A DNA stretch of 64,000 bases, taken from positions 248,001 through 312,000 of the forward strand of contig CAMEWO010000001.1 in assembly GCA_945946665.1 (NCBI GenBank), read 5' to 3'. A program made the position numbers and the translations under genes. Each line of letters begins with the position of its first letter. Position 1 is the stretch's first letter. The notes below the pieces were generated by a model, which did no database searches, was not told the origin of the DNA, and saw only the letters and a list, made by a program, of their open reading frames with translations. The DNA is from an uncultured Eubacterium sp. (GTDB taxonomy: Bacteria > Bacillota > Clostridia > Lachnospirales > Lachnospiraceae). Shown here in pieces: positions 17,438-24,969 of the stretch.

Positions 17438-18196
17438 CTAGCTTTTTATGTATTTCATATATTCTTCTTTTACTTCCTGCCATTTATATTTGCTAACCGG
17501 AATTGTTCTCACATCTCCTGACTTAAGTGTCAGTTCCCTGCTTTTTAAGAATCCAATATACTGGCAGTTTACCAGATATCCCTTATATGGCTGTATAAAA
17601 TGTTCATCTTTTAACATCGCTGCAAGTTCAGACAAAGTACCTTTAATCTTATAAGAACCATCATTACAACATATTCTTAAATTGTGTCCATACACTTCCC
17701 CATAGATTATCTCTGAGGCAGTCTTTGTAAAGATTCCCTCCTTTGACTCAAATTCGTATAGTCTGGTACGGTTTCTCCACTCTCTTACGAACCTGCCCAT
17801 AGTCTCTTCGAAATCTTTTTCCAATAATGATTTTCTAACATATCCCAGTGCCTTGAACTTAAACACATCATATACAGCATTGTCATTAGATGTTACAAAT
17901 GTTATATCAGGAACATCCCCTTTTATTCTTCTAATTTCTCCTGCAAGCTCCAGTCCGTTCATTCCTGGCATCTCAATATCAAGGCAGTACAGGTCAAAAC
18001 TTGCCAAACTGTCAGAAGAGCCATCTATATTCTGAATAAGCTCATTTCCATCAGCAAAACAGGTAATGCTGCACTCCAGCCCATTCTTCTTCATAAAACC
18101 GTCTACCATCATTGTATAACGCTCTATAAAAGTATTATCATCATCAACAACAGCAACATGTATGATACTATTGCAGTTAATACAGCTATCTTTCAT
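17438..18196 (-). CDS. LytTR-family response regulator, AgrA-like
   Basis: About 252 aa. A receiver domain (about 12-130) has the acidic pocket VAVVDDD, the phosphate-accepting Asp in YCLDIEMPGMNG, the switch residue in FVTSND and the Lys in GYVRKS. A LytTR DNA-binding domain follows (about 150-250; QPYKGYLVNCQYI, SRELTLKSGDVRTIPVS). ATG at 18196 follows a GGGG site, and an ATG lies 12 nt further up. The frame stays open far upstream, but that extension is antisense to the plus-strand gene at 18300 and is not real. Target: probably the direct repeat at 16049-16082. Confidence 0.92.
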   Translation of the reverse strand: MKDSCINCNSIIHVAVVDDDNTFIERYTMMVDGFMKKNGLECSITCFADGNELIQNIDGSSDSLASFDLYCLDIEMPGMNGLELAGEIRRIKGDVPDITFVTSNDNAVYDVFKFKALGYVRKSLLEKDFEETMGRFVREWRNRTRLYEFESKEGIFTKTASEIIYGEVYGHNLRICCNDGSYKIKGTLSELAAMLKDEHFIQPYKGYLVNCQYIGFLKSRELTLKSGDVRTIPVSKYKWQEVKEEYMKYIKS

Positions 18197-18299
18197 AATA
18201 GTCCCCATTCGTAAATTACCGTTTTTCCGATTGACTTTTATCATCAACCAGCATTCATTAACATATATATAATAATAACATTTATTTGAGGTTGTGCAT

Positions 18300-18800
18300 A
18301 TGAATTCTAACACAAAAATTATAGTAATTCCTAAAGGAGTACTTGTGGCGGCAGTATGTGCCATTGTAATTGCAGTCATCGTTCTTATTGCCCTTCTTTT
18401 GGGTTCCGGCTCTGGCAGTGAAGCCGCACCTGCTTCTGGTAATAATCTGAAAGCAGCTGAAAGCGATACCGGGGCTTTATCTGGTATTGATACCGCAGAC
18501 TCTGGCAATGAGGATATGTTTACTCCGGGAGTATATACATCTTCCATCTCTCTGGATGGTATTCCTATGTCAGTGAAGGTAACTGTTGATGCCAACAATA
18601 TTAACAGTATTGACCTTGTGTATAGTGATGAGAGTATTCCTACTATGTACCCTATGCTCGGAACCTGCTTTAACGAACTGGCAAAAGAAGTGTGCGATAA
18701 AGGCACCACAATGAATATTACATATAATGCAGAAAACAGATATACATCTTCTATTCTGCTTAACGGAATTCAAAGTGCATTAAATAAGGCTTCAAAGTAA
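18300..18800 (+). CDS. Membrane-anchored FMN-binding-like domain protein
   Basis: About 166 aa. Residues about 8-35 form a single membrane segment (IPKGVLVAAVCAIVIAVIV), then a Gly/Ser/Ala linker and a C-terminal domain of about 80 residues beginning FTPGVYTSS, with VKVTVDANNINSIDLVYSDES and a helical end, the pattern of FMN-binding (RnfG/NqrC-type) domains. The Thr/Ser flavinylation motif is not obvious, so flavin binding is uncertain. GAGGT is 7 nt before the ATG at 18300. It is divergent from the LytTR regulator, sharing about 100 bp of upstream DNA, and convergent with the coiled-coil/MMPL operon. Confidence 0.7.
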   Translation: MNSNTKIIVIPKGVLVAAVCAIVIAVIVLIALLLGSGSGSEAAPASGNNLKAAESDTGALSGIDTADSGNEDMFTPGVYTSSISLDGIPMSVKVTVDANNINSIDLVYSDESIPTMYPMLGTCFNELAKEVCDKGTTMNITYNAENRYTSSILLNGIQSALNKASK

Positions 18801-18804
18801 TCAT

Positions 18805-19135
18805 AATAGCTGGGGCTCTGGGTATGCAGGCTGACTAAAGGGAACTGTATGGCGTGGCAGCTTAGGCTGTACCCTTATATAGCAAAAGGTCACATTAGAA
18901 GAAATCTTAGTGCTGCGGCATGTATGAATTACGCTTCGCCAACAACTGCACGAATGTCTGAGCCCCGTCAGGGGCGAGTTGTCGGGCAGTTGTTGAAATA
19001 AGCGAGTGTAATTCATATATGTCGCAACACTTAGATTCTCTTCGTCGTGACCTTTTGCCATATAAGGGTACAGCCTAAGCTGCCACGCCATACAGTTCCC
19101 TTTAGTCAGCCTGCATACCCAGAGCCCCAGCTATT
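18805..19135. repeat. Giant hairpin repeat element, copy A
   Basis: The whole 331 nt folds on itself. Outer arms 18805-18893 and 19047-19135 are 89-nt inverted repeats with a single mismatch. Inside them is a conserved core of about 140 nt shared with copy B, itself palindromic (GTATGAATTACGC on the left, GTGTAATTCATATATG on the right). The tip has the stem AACAACTGC/GCAGTTGTT and a GCCCC-GTCA-GGGGC hairpin. It fills the gap between two convergent genes. No transposase or real gene is inside; reading frames through it are products of the symmetry. Confidence 0.9.
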
Positions 19136-19194
19136 ATTTATGGCAACATGCCAAAGGTTTTATGTAAAAGAATTAATGAAACTGCAATTTTTTA

Positions 19195-21045
19195 TTAAGC
19201 AATTCCGAATAGTTTCAATACTTTCTGCCAGAAATTCAATTTTTCTTCAACCACTGGTGCGGCTTCATCAGCCTCTTTAATCTGTACTGACTCTGTTTGG
19301 ATAACAAACTGGACAGCTTTAACATTAGTATTCTTGTCACTGACAAATGATACAGGTTCGTAATCACCACCTGTAATTCCATTAACCATCTCATCTATCT
19401 TGTCAGTTATCTTGGTATCCATTCCATCAGTCTCATCACGCATCTGTCCTGTTCCATCCTTTAACTGGGATGTTCCATCATACAACTCTGCTATACTGTT
19501 AACAAGCTCGGCTGTTCCATCTCTTAATTCCCCACTGCCTGAGAGAAGGTCACTGGTTCCGGTAACTATCTGGGAATATCCAGCAATAACCTTGGCAACT
19601 CCTTCAGTATAATCATTAACGCCCTTATCAAGCTTGCCATATTCTGTTACAAGCTGGTTAACTCCATCTGCAAGCTGTTGTACTGCAACTGCAAGGCTTC
19701 TGATTCCTGCGTCAAGTTTTGCATACTCTGTGTTAAGACTCTGTGCTCCCTGGTATAATGCAGTAATATTTGTGTTAACTGTGGTGAGATACTGATTTAT
19801 GCCTCCTAATATTCCGTCAATTACATTATTATTACTACTAACTGCTGCGGCAGCATTTTGATTTGACGATTGAAGCAAAGATGCTATTTGTGTGTTACTA
19901 TCCTTTAGCCGAGATATTGTCTCAGCTGTTATAGCATTACCACTTCCTGCTGCCAAAGCATCCATGAACTTTGCATAAGACACCCCTGCCTGCAGTTCAC
20001 CAAGCTTGCCTGTAAGGTTAGTTATACCATCTTTTATTCCAGCCGAACCTGATACAAGCTGACTTATACTGTCTTTCTGTTCCTGACTGTTCAACTGGCT
20101 ATTAATGGTATTAAGTGCGGAAAGCACCTGGTCTGAACCAGATGTTAATTCGTAGGATTTAGAGTTAAGCTCATCAAGTCCGTCCTGAATCTTTAATACT
20201 CCGTCATTTAAATCCTTCATTCCATCATTAAGCTGGTTAACGCCTGGCTGCAAATCATCCCTTGTTGCATCTGACAGCCTGTTAACACCACTGTTAAGTT
20301 CATCTGCGCCATTATCAAGGTCTTCTATGCCACCAAGAAGCTCATCCACTTTATTCATAAGGTCTGCATCATTTACCTGGATATTCATATTAAGTGGTAT
20401 ACCATTAATTGATGCTGCATCCATCTCGAAATCAGTCACATCCGCAGTGATAACTGTATCAATGCCTTCACCTGGAAGAATTGTATAAGTAAGCTGTTTC
20501 TTCTTACCCACATTTGCCAAAGTTGCATCAGATGCTGTAATATTCTTTGCAATTTCAGTATCAAGTGTAAATGATGCCTGAAGAGCATAGGCATCATAGA
20601 ATGGTCCGTCATATGCTTCATTTTTGGAAACCTTAAAATAGATTTCCATCTTTCCACTTTTTCCTGCTGCTTCTTCTGGTGTATACTCCTTACCATCCAC
20701 ATAATATTTAATTGATATATTCCATGGCATTATGTTACTCTTCATTTTTCCCTTGTAATATACCCTGTCAGCTGATGAAGAAAATGTGATTTCATCACCA
20801 TTCTGGTTAATGTTGTCCGTTGTATTAAGCAGTTCAACAGATAAGTAGTCGCCATAATCTGTAATATTCTTATCATCAAATATGTTAACAGCGTACATTT
20901 CCCTAACACTGCCACCCGATGTCAGATTAACATATATTACCTCTTCCTTTGAAGAAGGAACTGTCTCCGCCATTGCTGTAGTTACAGATGTTACAATCAT
21001 TGTTCCTGCAAGAAGTGCTGCTACTATTTTCTTATTCATGTTCAT
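19195..21045 (-). CDS. Secreted coiled-coil protein with DG-repeat region, MMPL partner
   Basis: About 616 aa. A signal peptide (residues 1-26, ending AMA) is followed by a beta-rich region (to about 225) and a long helical region of heptad-like L..G...L..G repeats (ELNSGVNRLSD, QLNDGMKDLNDGV, QLKDGTGQM), as found in YhgE/Pip-type proteins. The C-terminus ends in a short basic and hydrophobic tail (FWQKVLKLFGIA). The gene overlaps the MMPL transporter stop by 14 bp. I infer an extracytoplasmic partner of that transporter, bridging the wall or gating export; no enzymatic motif is visible. Confidence 0.8.
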   Translation of the reverse strand: MNMNKKIVAALLAGTMIVTSVTTAMAETVPSSKEEVIYVNLTSGGSVREMYAVNIFDDKNITDYGDYLSVELLNTTDNINQNGDEITFSSSADRVYYKGKMKSNIMPWNISIKYYVDGKEYTPEEAAGKSGKMEIYFKVSKNEAYDGPFYDAYALQASFTLDTEIAKNITASDATLANVGKKKQLTYTILPGEGIDTVITADVTDFEMDAASINGIPLNMNIQVNDADLMNKVDELLGGIEDLDNGADELNSGVNRLSDATRDDLQPGVNQLNDGMKDLNDGVLKIQDGLDELNSKSYELTSGSDQVLSALNTINSQLNSQEQKDSISQLVSGSAGIKDGITNLTGKLGELQAGVSYAKFMDALAAGSGNAITAETISRLKDSNTQIASLLQSSNQNAAAAVSSNNNVIDGILGGINQYLTTVNTNITALYQGAQSLNTEYAKLDAGIRSLAVAVQQLADGVNQLVTEYGKLDKGVNDYTEGVAKVIAGYSQIVTGTSDLLSGSGELRDGTAELVNSIAELYDGTSQLKDGTGQMRDETDGMDTKITDKIDEMVNGITGGDYEPVSFVSDKNTNVKAVQFVIQTESVQIKEADEAAPVVEEKLNFWQKVLKLFGIA

Positions 21046-23116
21046 TGCTCTTTACCGTTCCCTTTCTTTTAAAACTAAAATTAATGTGTGCATGCTGGAT
21101 TACAAAATCAAATATATACAAAAGTCCCGGAAGCACGAAGAATACACTTATCATTGAAAGTATCGTACCTCTTCCCAGGAACAGACCAAGTTGTTTTAGA
21201 ATTCCGTGTGTTGAGAATCCATTAAGAAGGAATCCTACTACTGCTAATACTGTTCCAGATGTAAGTATTGATGTGGTAACAGAGGATACTGTCTCAACAA
21301 TTGACTGTTTCTTTGATAAACTCTTACGGTTTTCCAGATATCTGTCTGTAAACAGAATAGCATAATCTACCGTAGCTCCCAGCTGTATTGATGAGATAAT
21401 CAGGTATGCAATATACTGGACTATTGAATCCTGAAAGTAAGGTATCCCCATGTTAATCCATATTGCCGCTTCAATAGCAAATACCAGAATCACCGGAAGT
21501 ATCAGTGATTTCATTGTAATAAGAAGCACTGCAAATACAGCAAATATAGCAATTAAGTTGACCTTTAATGTATCTGCAGTAATCGTATCCATCAAATCAT
21601 ATGTAGACACCCCCTGTCCTGCAAGATAAAATTTTCCAGGATAATATCCATTTGCTGTATCTCTTATCTTTTCAACCAGCTTAAATGTTTCCTTACCCTC
21701 ATAATCAGCATCGATAGATATTACAAATCTGCTGTAATCAGGTGAAACAAGCTGCTTAAGCGTACTCTCATCCAGATATTCTTTAGGAATCTCGGCACCT
21801 ACTGTATCAACATAGGATATAATACTGCTGACTTCCGGTATGTTTCTTAATTCATCTGAAAGCTTCTTCTGTTCCTCATTATTACCATTGGGCACAAGTA
21901 ACACATATGTGTCACTCTGTCCGAATATATCAATTATTTCATCTGTATCCTGTCCCAACTTGGTATCAGAGCCATATATATGAGAAGCTCCATAGTAATA
22001 TGAATTAGAATTAGATGCCAGAAATGATGGTATTGCAACAACAAGAAATACAAACACTAATGGAATCATAATGTGTTGTATTGCTTTTCCTAAAAATGTA
22101 AATTGAGGCATTAAATTCTTATGTCTGGTTTTTTCAATTAATGGGTAAACTGCCATAATAAGTGCAGGCATAAATATAAATACTGTAATAAGGCTTATTG
22201 CCACTCCCTTTGCCAGTGCCCTTCCCAGATCCATACCAATTCCGAATCTCATGAACAACAAAGCAAGGAAACCAATTACTGTTGTAAGTCCACTTGATGC
22301 AATAGAAGATGTGGATTTGCATAACGCATCAACCATGGCACCTTTTCTGTCAGGATTTTCACTTAAGCACTCCTCATATCTGTGAATCAGGAAAACTGAA
22401 TAATCCAGAGACACAGCCAGCTGCAATATTGAACCTGCGGCATTGGTTACAAATGAAATTGTGCCAAACATCAGATTTGTTCCACTGTTTATCATAATAG
22501 CAACACCAAGTCCTGCCATTACCACAACTGGTTCCATCCATGATGTTGTTGTAATTATCAGTATCAATATGACAATAAGAACAGCAAAAACAACAATAAC
22601 ATTAATCTCTTTTACTGTTCCTGTTGTTGCAACTGCTGTTGATACTGCATTTCCAGTCATGGCATTATCTTCACCAATTATGTCCCGTATCCTGTCAACT
22701 GTTGCAACATTCTTCTCTTCCTCAATGGTTACAGTAAATAATGCATTTGAATCCTTGTAATACGTCTCAACAGTATCCTTGTCAGCCATCTCAAGAGGCT
22801 CATAGATATTAACGGCATCATCAAGCCATAATACATCATCAACTCCTTCGCACTCTTCTAGTCTTTCCTTATATTCAAGAGCCTGTGCTATTGAAACATT
22901 TTTGACCATAACTCTTGCATTAGGAATTCCGCCATCAAAGTTTTCATTCATAACATCAATGGCTACTGATGAAGGCACATCATTAGGCAGATAATCCTCT
23001 ATATCGTAATCAACTTTAACAAAGCTCTGAAGAACTGCACCACATATTGCCATTAATATGAATATTACAAGTATTTTTTTCTGGTTATTAACGATATGTG
23101 TATAAAACTTCCTCAT
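21032..23116 (-). CDS. MMPL-type RND superfamily transporter
   Basis: About 694 aa with twelve predicted membrane segments in two halves, each with one helix, a large outer loop and five helices, as in MMPL/HAE3 transporters. Each half has the conserved region (SIQLGATVDYAILFTDRY in the second, ILQLAVSLDYSVFLIHRY in the first) with the Asp-Tyr pair thought to carry protons. These pumps export lipids or hydrophobic compounds. ATG at 23116 has AAAGGA about 9 nt upstream; TTG at 23125 is an alternative start. It is operonic with the coiled-coil protein and the small gene upstream, and divergent from a TetR regulator. Confidence 0.93.
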   Translation of the reverse strand: MRKFYTHIVNNQKKILVIFILMAICGAVLQSFVKVDYDIEDYLPNDVPSSVAIDVMNENFDGGIPNARVMVKNVSIAQALEYKERLEECEGVDDVLWLDDAVNIYEPLEMADKDTVETYYKDSNALFTVTIEEEKNVATVDRIRDIIGEDNAMTGNAVSTAVATTGTVKEINVIVVFAVLIVILILIITTTSWMEPVVVMAGLGVAIMINSGTNLMFGTISFVTNAAGSILQLAVSLDYSVFLIHRYEECLSENPDRKGAMVDALCKSTSSIASSGLTTVIGFLALLFMRFGIGMDLGRALAKGVAISLITVFIFMPALIMAVYPLIEKTRHKNLMPQFTFLGKAIQHIMIPLVFVFLVVAIPSFLASNSNSYYYGASHIYGSDTKLGQDTDEIIDIFGQSDTYVLLVPNGNNEEQKKLSDELRNIPEVSSIISYVDTVGAEIPKEYLDESTLKQLVSPDYSRFVISIDADYEGKETFKLVEKIRDTANGYYPGKFYLAGQGVSTYDLMDTITADTLKVNLIAIFAVFAVLLITMKSLILPVILVFAIEAAIWINMGIPYFQDSIVQYIAYLIISSIQLGATVDYAILFTDRYLENRKSLSKKQSIVETVSSVTTSILTSGTVLAVVGFLLNGFSTHGILKQLGLFLGRGTILSMISVFFVLPGLLYIFDFVIQHAHINFSFKRKGTVKSNEHE

Positions 23117-23121
23117 TCTTT

Positions 23122-23430
23122 TCAATCCTTTCCTTTCTCATCTATTACCCCTGTCAATCTGAATGTATTTCTTGCACCCTTTATCTGCAGCTTTACTTCT
23201 GAATCTGATATTATTCCTGTTGCTACATATGGAATTGTTCTAAGAAGTGTTACAAGCTTTCCCGTAAAGCTGCAATTTCCATTGCCATCAATAATGCCCT
23301 CTATTGGCTCATTATGATTTAACAGAGTAAGACACCCATTCAGCTTATCTTCCAATATTGATACAGAAAGACTTCCGTATTTCTTTCCAATTGGAGTCTG
23401 CATAACAATGGAATATTGCTGTTCTGACAT
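23122..23430 (-). CDS. Small beta-rich protein, first gene of the MMPL operon
   Basis: A 102-aa soluble protein with no signal peptide. Its sequence alternates short strands and turns (KKYGSLSVSI, GCLTLLNHNEPIEGIIDGNGNCSF, EVKLQIKGARNTFRLTG), suggesting a small beta-barrel or sandwich. I do not recognise a family. It ends a few bases before the MMPL start and begins the operon that faces the TetR gene, so it may bind the exported compound or regulate the pump (inference). Confidence 0.75.
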   Translation of the reverse strand: MSEQQYSIVMQTPIGKKYGSLSVSILEDKLNGCLTLLNHNEPIEGIIDGNGNCSFTGKLVTLLRTIPYVATGIISDSEVKLQIKGARNTFRLTGVIDEKGKD

Positions 23431-23604
23431 ATTGCGCTCTCCTCTCTTTTATCATTTTCTTTCACATCAGCCTTCATCTTTTCTTAAGGCTGATACACCA
23501 GTTTATAAATAACTAAACAAATAACTTGCTTATTTATGAAATGATGTACTTGTTATAAAATGCAACAAAATAAAAGAATAAAAAACGGTCAATATGTTAT
23601 GAAA

Positions 23605-23679
23605 TGTGTAATATACGGACAAATTATGGTAAATTGGGTAATTACCGGACAAAAATCAAAGATTGTGTAAAATACAGAC
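23605..23679. promoter_or_regulatory. Three evenly spaced operator-like repeats
   Basis: Three 16-nt copies, TGTGTAATATACGGAC (23605-23620), TGGGTAATTACCGGAC (23635-23650) and TGTGTAAAATACAGAC (23664-23679), are spaced by 30 and 29 bp. Each has a palindromic centre of the type GTAA-NN-TAC; the middle one contains the perfect palindrome GGTAATTACC. They lie between the MMPL operon and the divergent TetR gene, where TetR-family operators are expected. Confidence 0.7.
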
Positions 23680-23719
23680 TAGTTTATAAATTTGTTACAC
23701 ATTTATCCCATATATTTTA

Positions 23720-23747
23720 TTGACAATTGTATGGACAGTTGTAGAAT
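23720..23747 (+). promoter_or_regulatory. Promoter of the TetR gene
   Basis: Consensus -35 TTGACA (23720-23725) and -10 TAGAAT (23742-23747) with a 16-bp spacer, pointing to the TetR gene. The operator-like repeats lie just upstream. Confidence 0.65.
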
Positions 23748-23756
23748 AAACTCATG

Positions 23757-23786
23757 ATTGTGGGAGTTGCACAGCAACGGAGCAAT
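23757..23786 (+). repeat. 30-nt two-stem hairpin, copy 1
   Basis: Stem ATTGT/GCAAT (one G-U pair), internal loop GGGA/GGA, stem GTTGC/GCAAC and loop ACA. It lies in the 5' untranslated region of the TetR gene. Two other copies in the window (27563-27592 minus, 44112-44141 plus) have exactly the same lengths of each part. Confidence 0.7.
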
Positions 23787-23844
23787 TCTGACCTTTTAAC
23801 CCTTGTATCATTAGATTAAATGAAATGGAGCTGTAAGTATAACT

Positions 23845-24459
23845 ATGAAGCACGAAGAAATATCAATGTATACTAAAAAAGCCCTGTCTGAAGCATTAAA
23901 GGAAGCGCTTAAGACAAAGCCATTTAAGAAAATCACAGTAAGTGAACTGATTGAAGCATGTAATATAAACCGAAAGACATTTTATTATCATTTTGAGGAT
24001 ATATATGCACTTCTGGTGTGGACATTTGAACAGGAAGCTATCAATGTTGTCAAACACTTTGACCTGATGGTTGACAGCGAAGAGGCTCTTACATTCATAA
24101 TGGATTACGTTGAAGAGAACAATTATATTATCAATTGTGTATATGATTCAATTGGGCAGGATGAATTAAAACGATTCTTTGCTAAAGATTTTAATGACAT
24201 TATATTATCTTTAATTGAACAGGCTGAGGAATGCTATGGAAAGAAGTTAAACGAAGGCTACAAGACATTTCTGTCTACCTTCTATGTTGATGCCACTGCA
24301 GGAATTCTCATAGACTGGGTTAAAGACAGAAACCGCCACAACCGTGAAGTCTATATTGAATATATCAAGAATACATTACAGAATTCCCTAAAGGGAATAT
24401 TCGAAGCATGTGATAGTGATGGCTACCCTAAGAATACGGAGCCAGTACCAGCCCAGTAA
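23845..24459 (+). CDS. TetR/AcrR-family transcriptional regulator
   Basis: About 204 aa. The N-terminal helix-turn-helix (about 8-55) has ITVSELIEACNINRKTFYYHFEDIYALLVW, listed here only to show the typical NRKTFYYHF recognition helix. The C-terminal domain is helical and lacks further motifs. The ribosome site GGAG is rather far (12 nt) from the ATG at 23845; an internal ATG at codon 8 is possible. It is divergent from the MMPL operon and probably represses it through the repeats at 23605-23679. The last codons overlap the left arm of a hairpin (24434-24539). Confidence 0.9.
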   Translation: MKHEEISMYTKKALSEALKEALKTKPFKKITVSELIEACNINRKTFYYHFEDIYALLVWTFEQEAINVVKHFDLMVDSEEALTFIMDYVEENNYIINCVYDSIGQDELKRFFAKDFNDIILSLIEQAEECYGKKLNEGYKTFLSTFYVDATAGILIDWVKDRNRHNREVYIEYIKNTLQNSLKGIFEACDSDGYPKNTEPVPAQ

Positions 24460-24539
24460 CTGCCTGAATGATGGTGGGCTTTGGCTGTGCTTCTGGGTTT
24501 TGCGATACTCCCGGCCGAAATAAACTGGTACGCCCGTAT
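24434..24539 (+). terminator. Imperfect hairpin overlapping the TetR stop codon
   Basis: ATACGG and GTACCAG (24434-24451) pair with CTGGTAC and CCGTAT (24525-24539), with an inner CCCAG/CTGGG pair. The TetR stop codon (24457-24459) is inside it. No T run follows, so it may stabilise the 3' end or be a decayed relative of the giant hairpins. Confidence 0.5.
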
Positions 24540-24546
24540 ACATTTT

Positions 24547-24597
24547 CAGATGGCACAAGTCAAAAACGTACATACTTCTTGTCATATATCCCATCTG
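24547..24597. repeat. Second hairpin between TetR and giant element B
   Basis: CAGATGG (24547-24553) pairs with CCATCTG (24591-24597), with ACAAG/CTTGT inside. It abuts both its neighbours, so three hairpins stand end to end from 24434 to 24966. Confidence 0.5.
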
Positions 24598-24966
24598 ATT
24601 CATGTAACTTTTTGTGTTTAAATAAGAAAGTGAATTACCTCTGGATTTGCGAGACTTCTGCCCCAAACTCTCTGGCGCACCGCTATACAATATCAGCTGG
24701 AACGATTGGGAGAAATCTTAGTGTTGCGGCATGTATGAATTACACTTCGCCACCAATGGGGCAACTGTTTGAGCCCCGACCAGGGACGAGTTTTGAACCA
24801 TTGGTGAAATAAGCGAGTGTAATTCATATATGTTGCAACACTTAGACTTTCGACCTGTTCCAGCTGATATTGTATAGCGGTGCGCCAGAGAGTTTGGGGC
24901 AGAAGTCTCGCAAATCCAGAGGTGCTCCATTTTCCTTATTTAAACATCCATCAAAGTTACATGAAT
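24598..24966. repeat. Giant hairpin repeat element, copy B
   Basis: Arms 24638-24703 and 24857-24922 are perfect 66-nt inverted repeats. Imperfect pairing continues outward to 24598 and 24966, with ATTCATGTAACTTT and GTTTAAATAAG matching exactly. The core (about 24711-24852) is nearly identical to that of copy A, in the same orientation, but its tip stem is ACCAATGG/CCATTGGT. The arms share no similarity with those of copy A. It fills the space between convergent TetR and hisS and ends 3 bp from the hisS stop codon. Confidence 0.9.
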
Positions 24967-24969
24967 GTT

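Noticed and set aside
18197-18709. N-terminal extension of the LytTR regulator frame
   Set aside because: It is antisense to the plus-strand FMN-binding-like gene, and the receiver domain begins normally at the internal start at 18196.
18801-19091. 96-codon minus-strand frame in giant hairpin A, and a plus-strand frame sharing its MAWQLRLYPY start
   Set aside because: Both strands read alike only because the DNA is palindromic. No ribosome site is present, and codons vary between copies without protein constraint.
24388-24930. Frames of 70-114 codons on both strands across giant hairpin B
   Set aside because: They run through inverted arms and the regulator end, have no ribosome sites and follow the nucleotide conservation of the core, not a protein.
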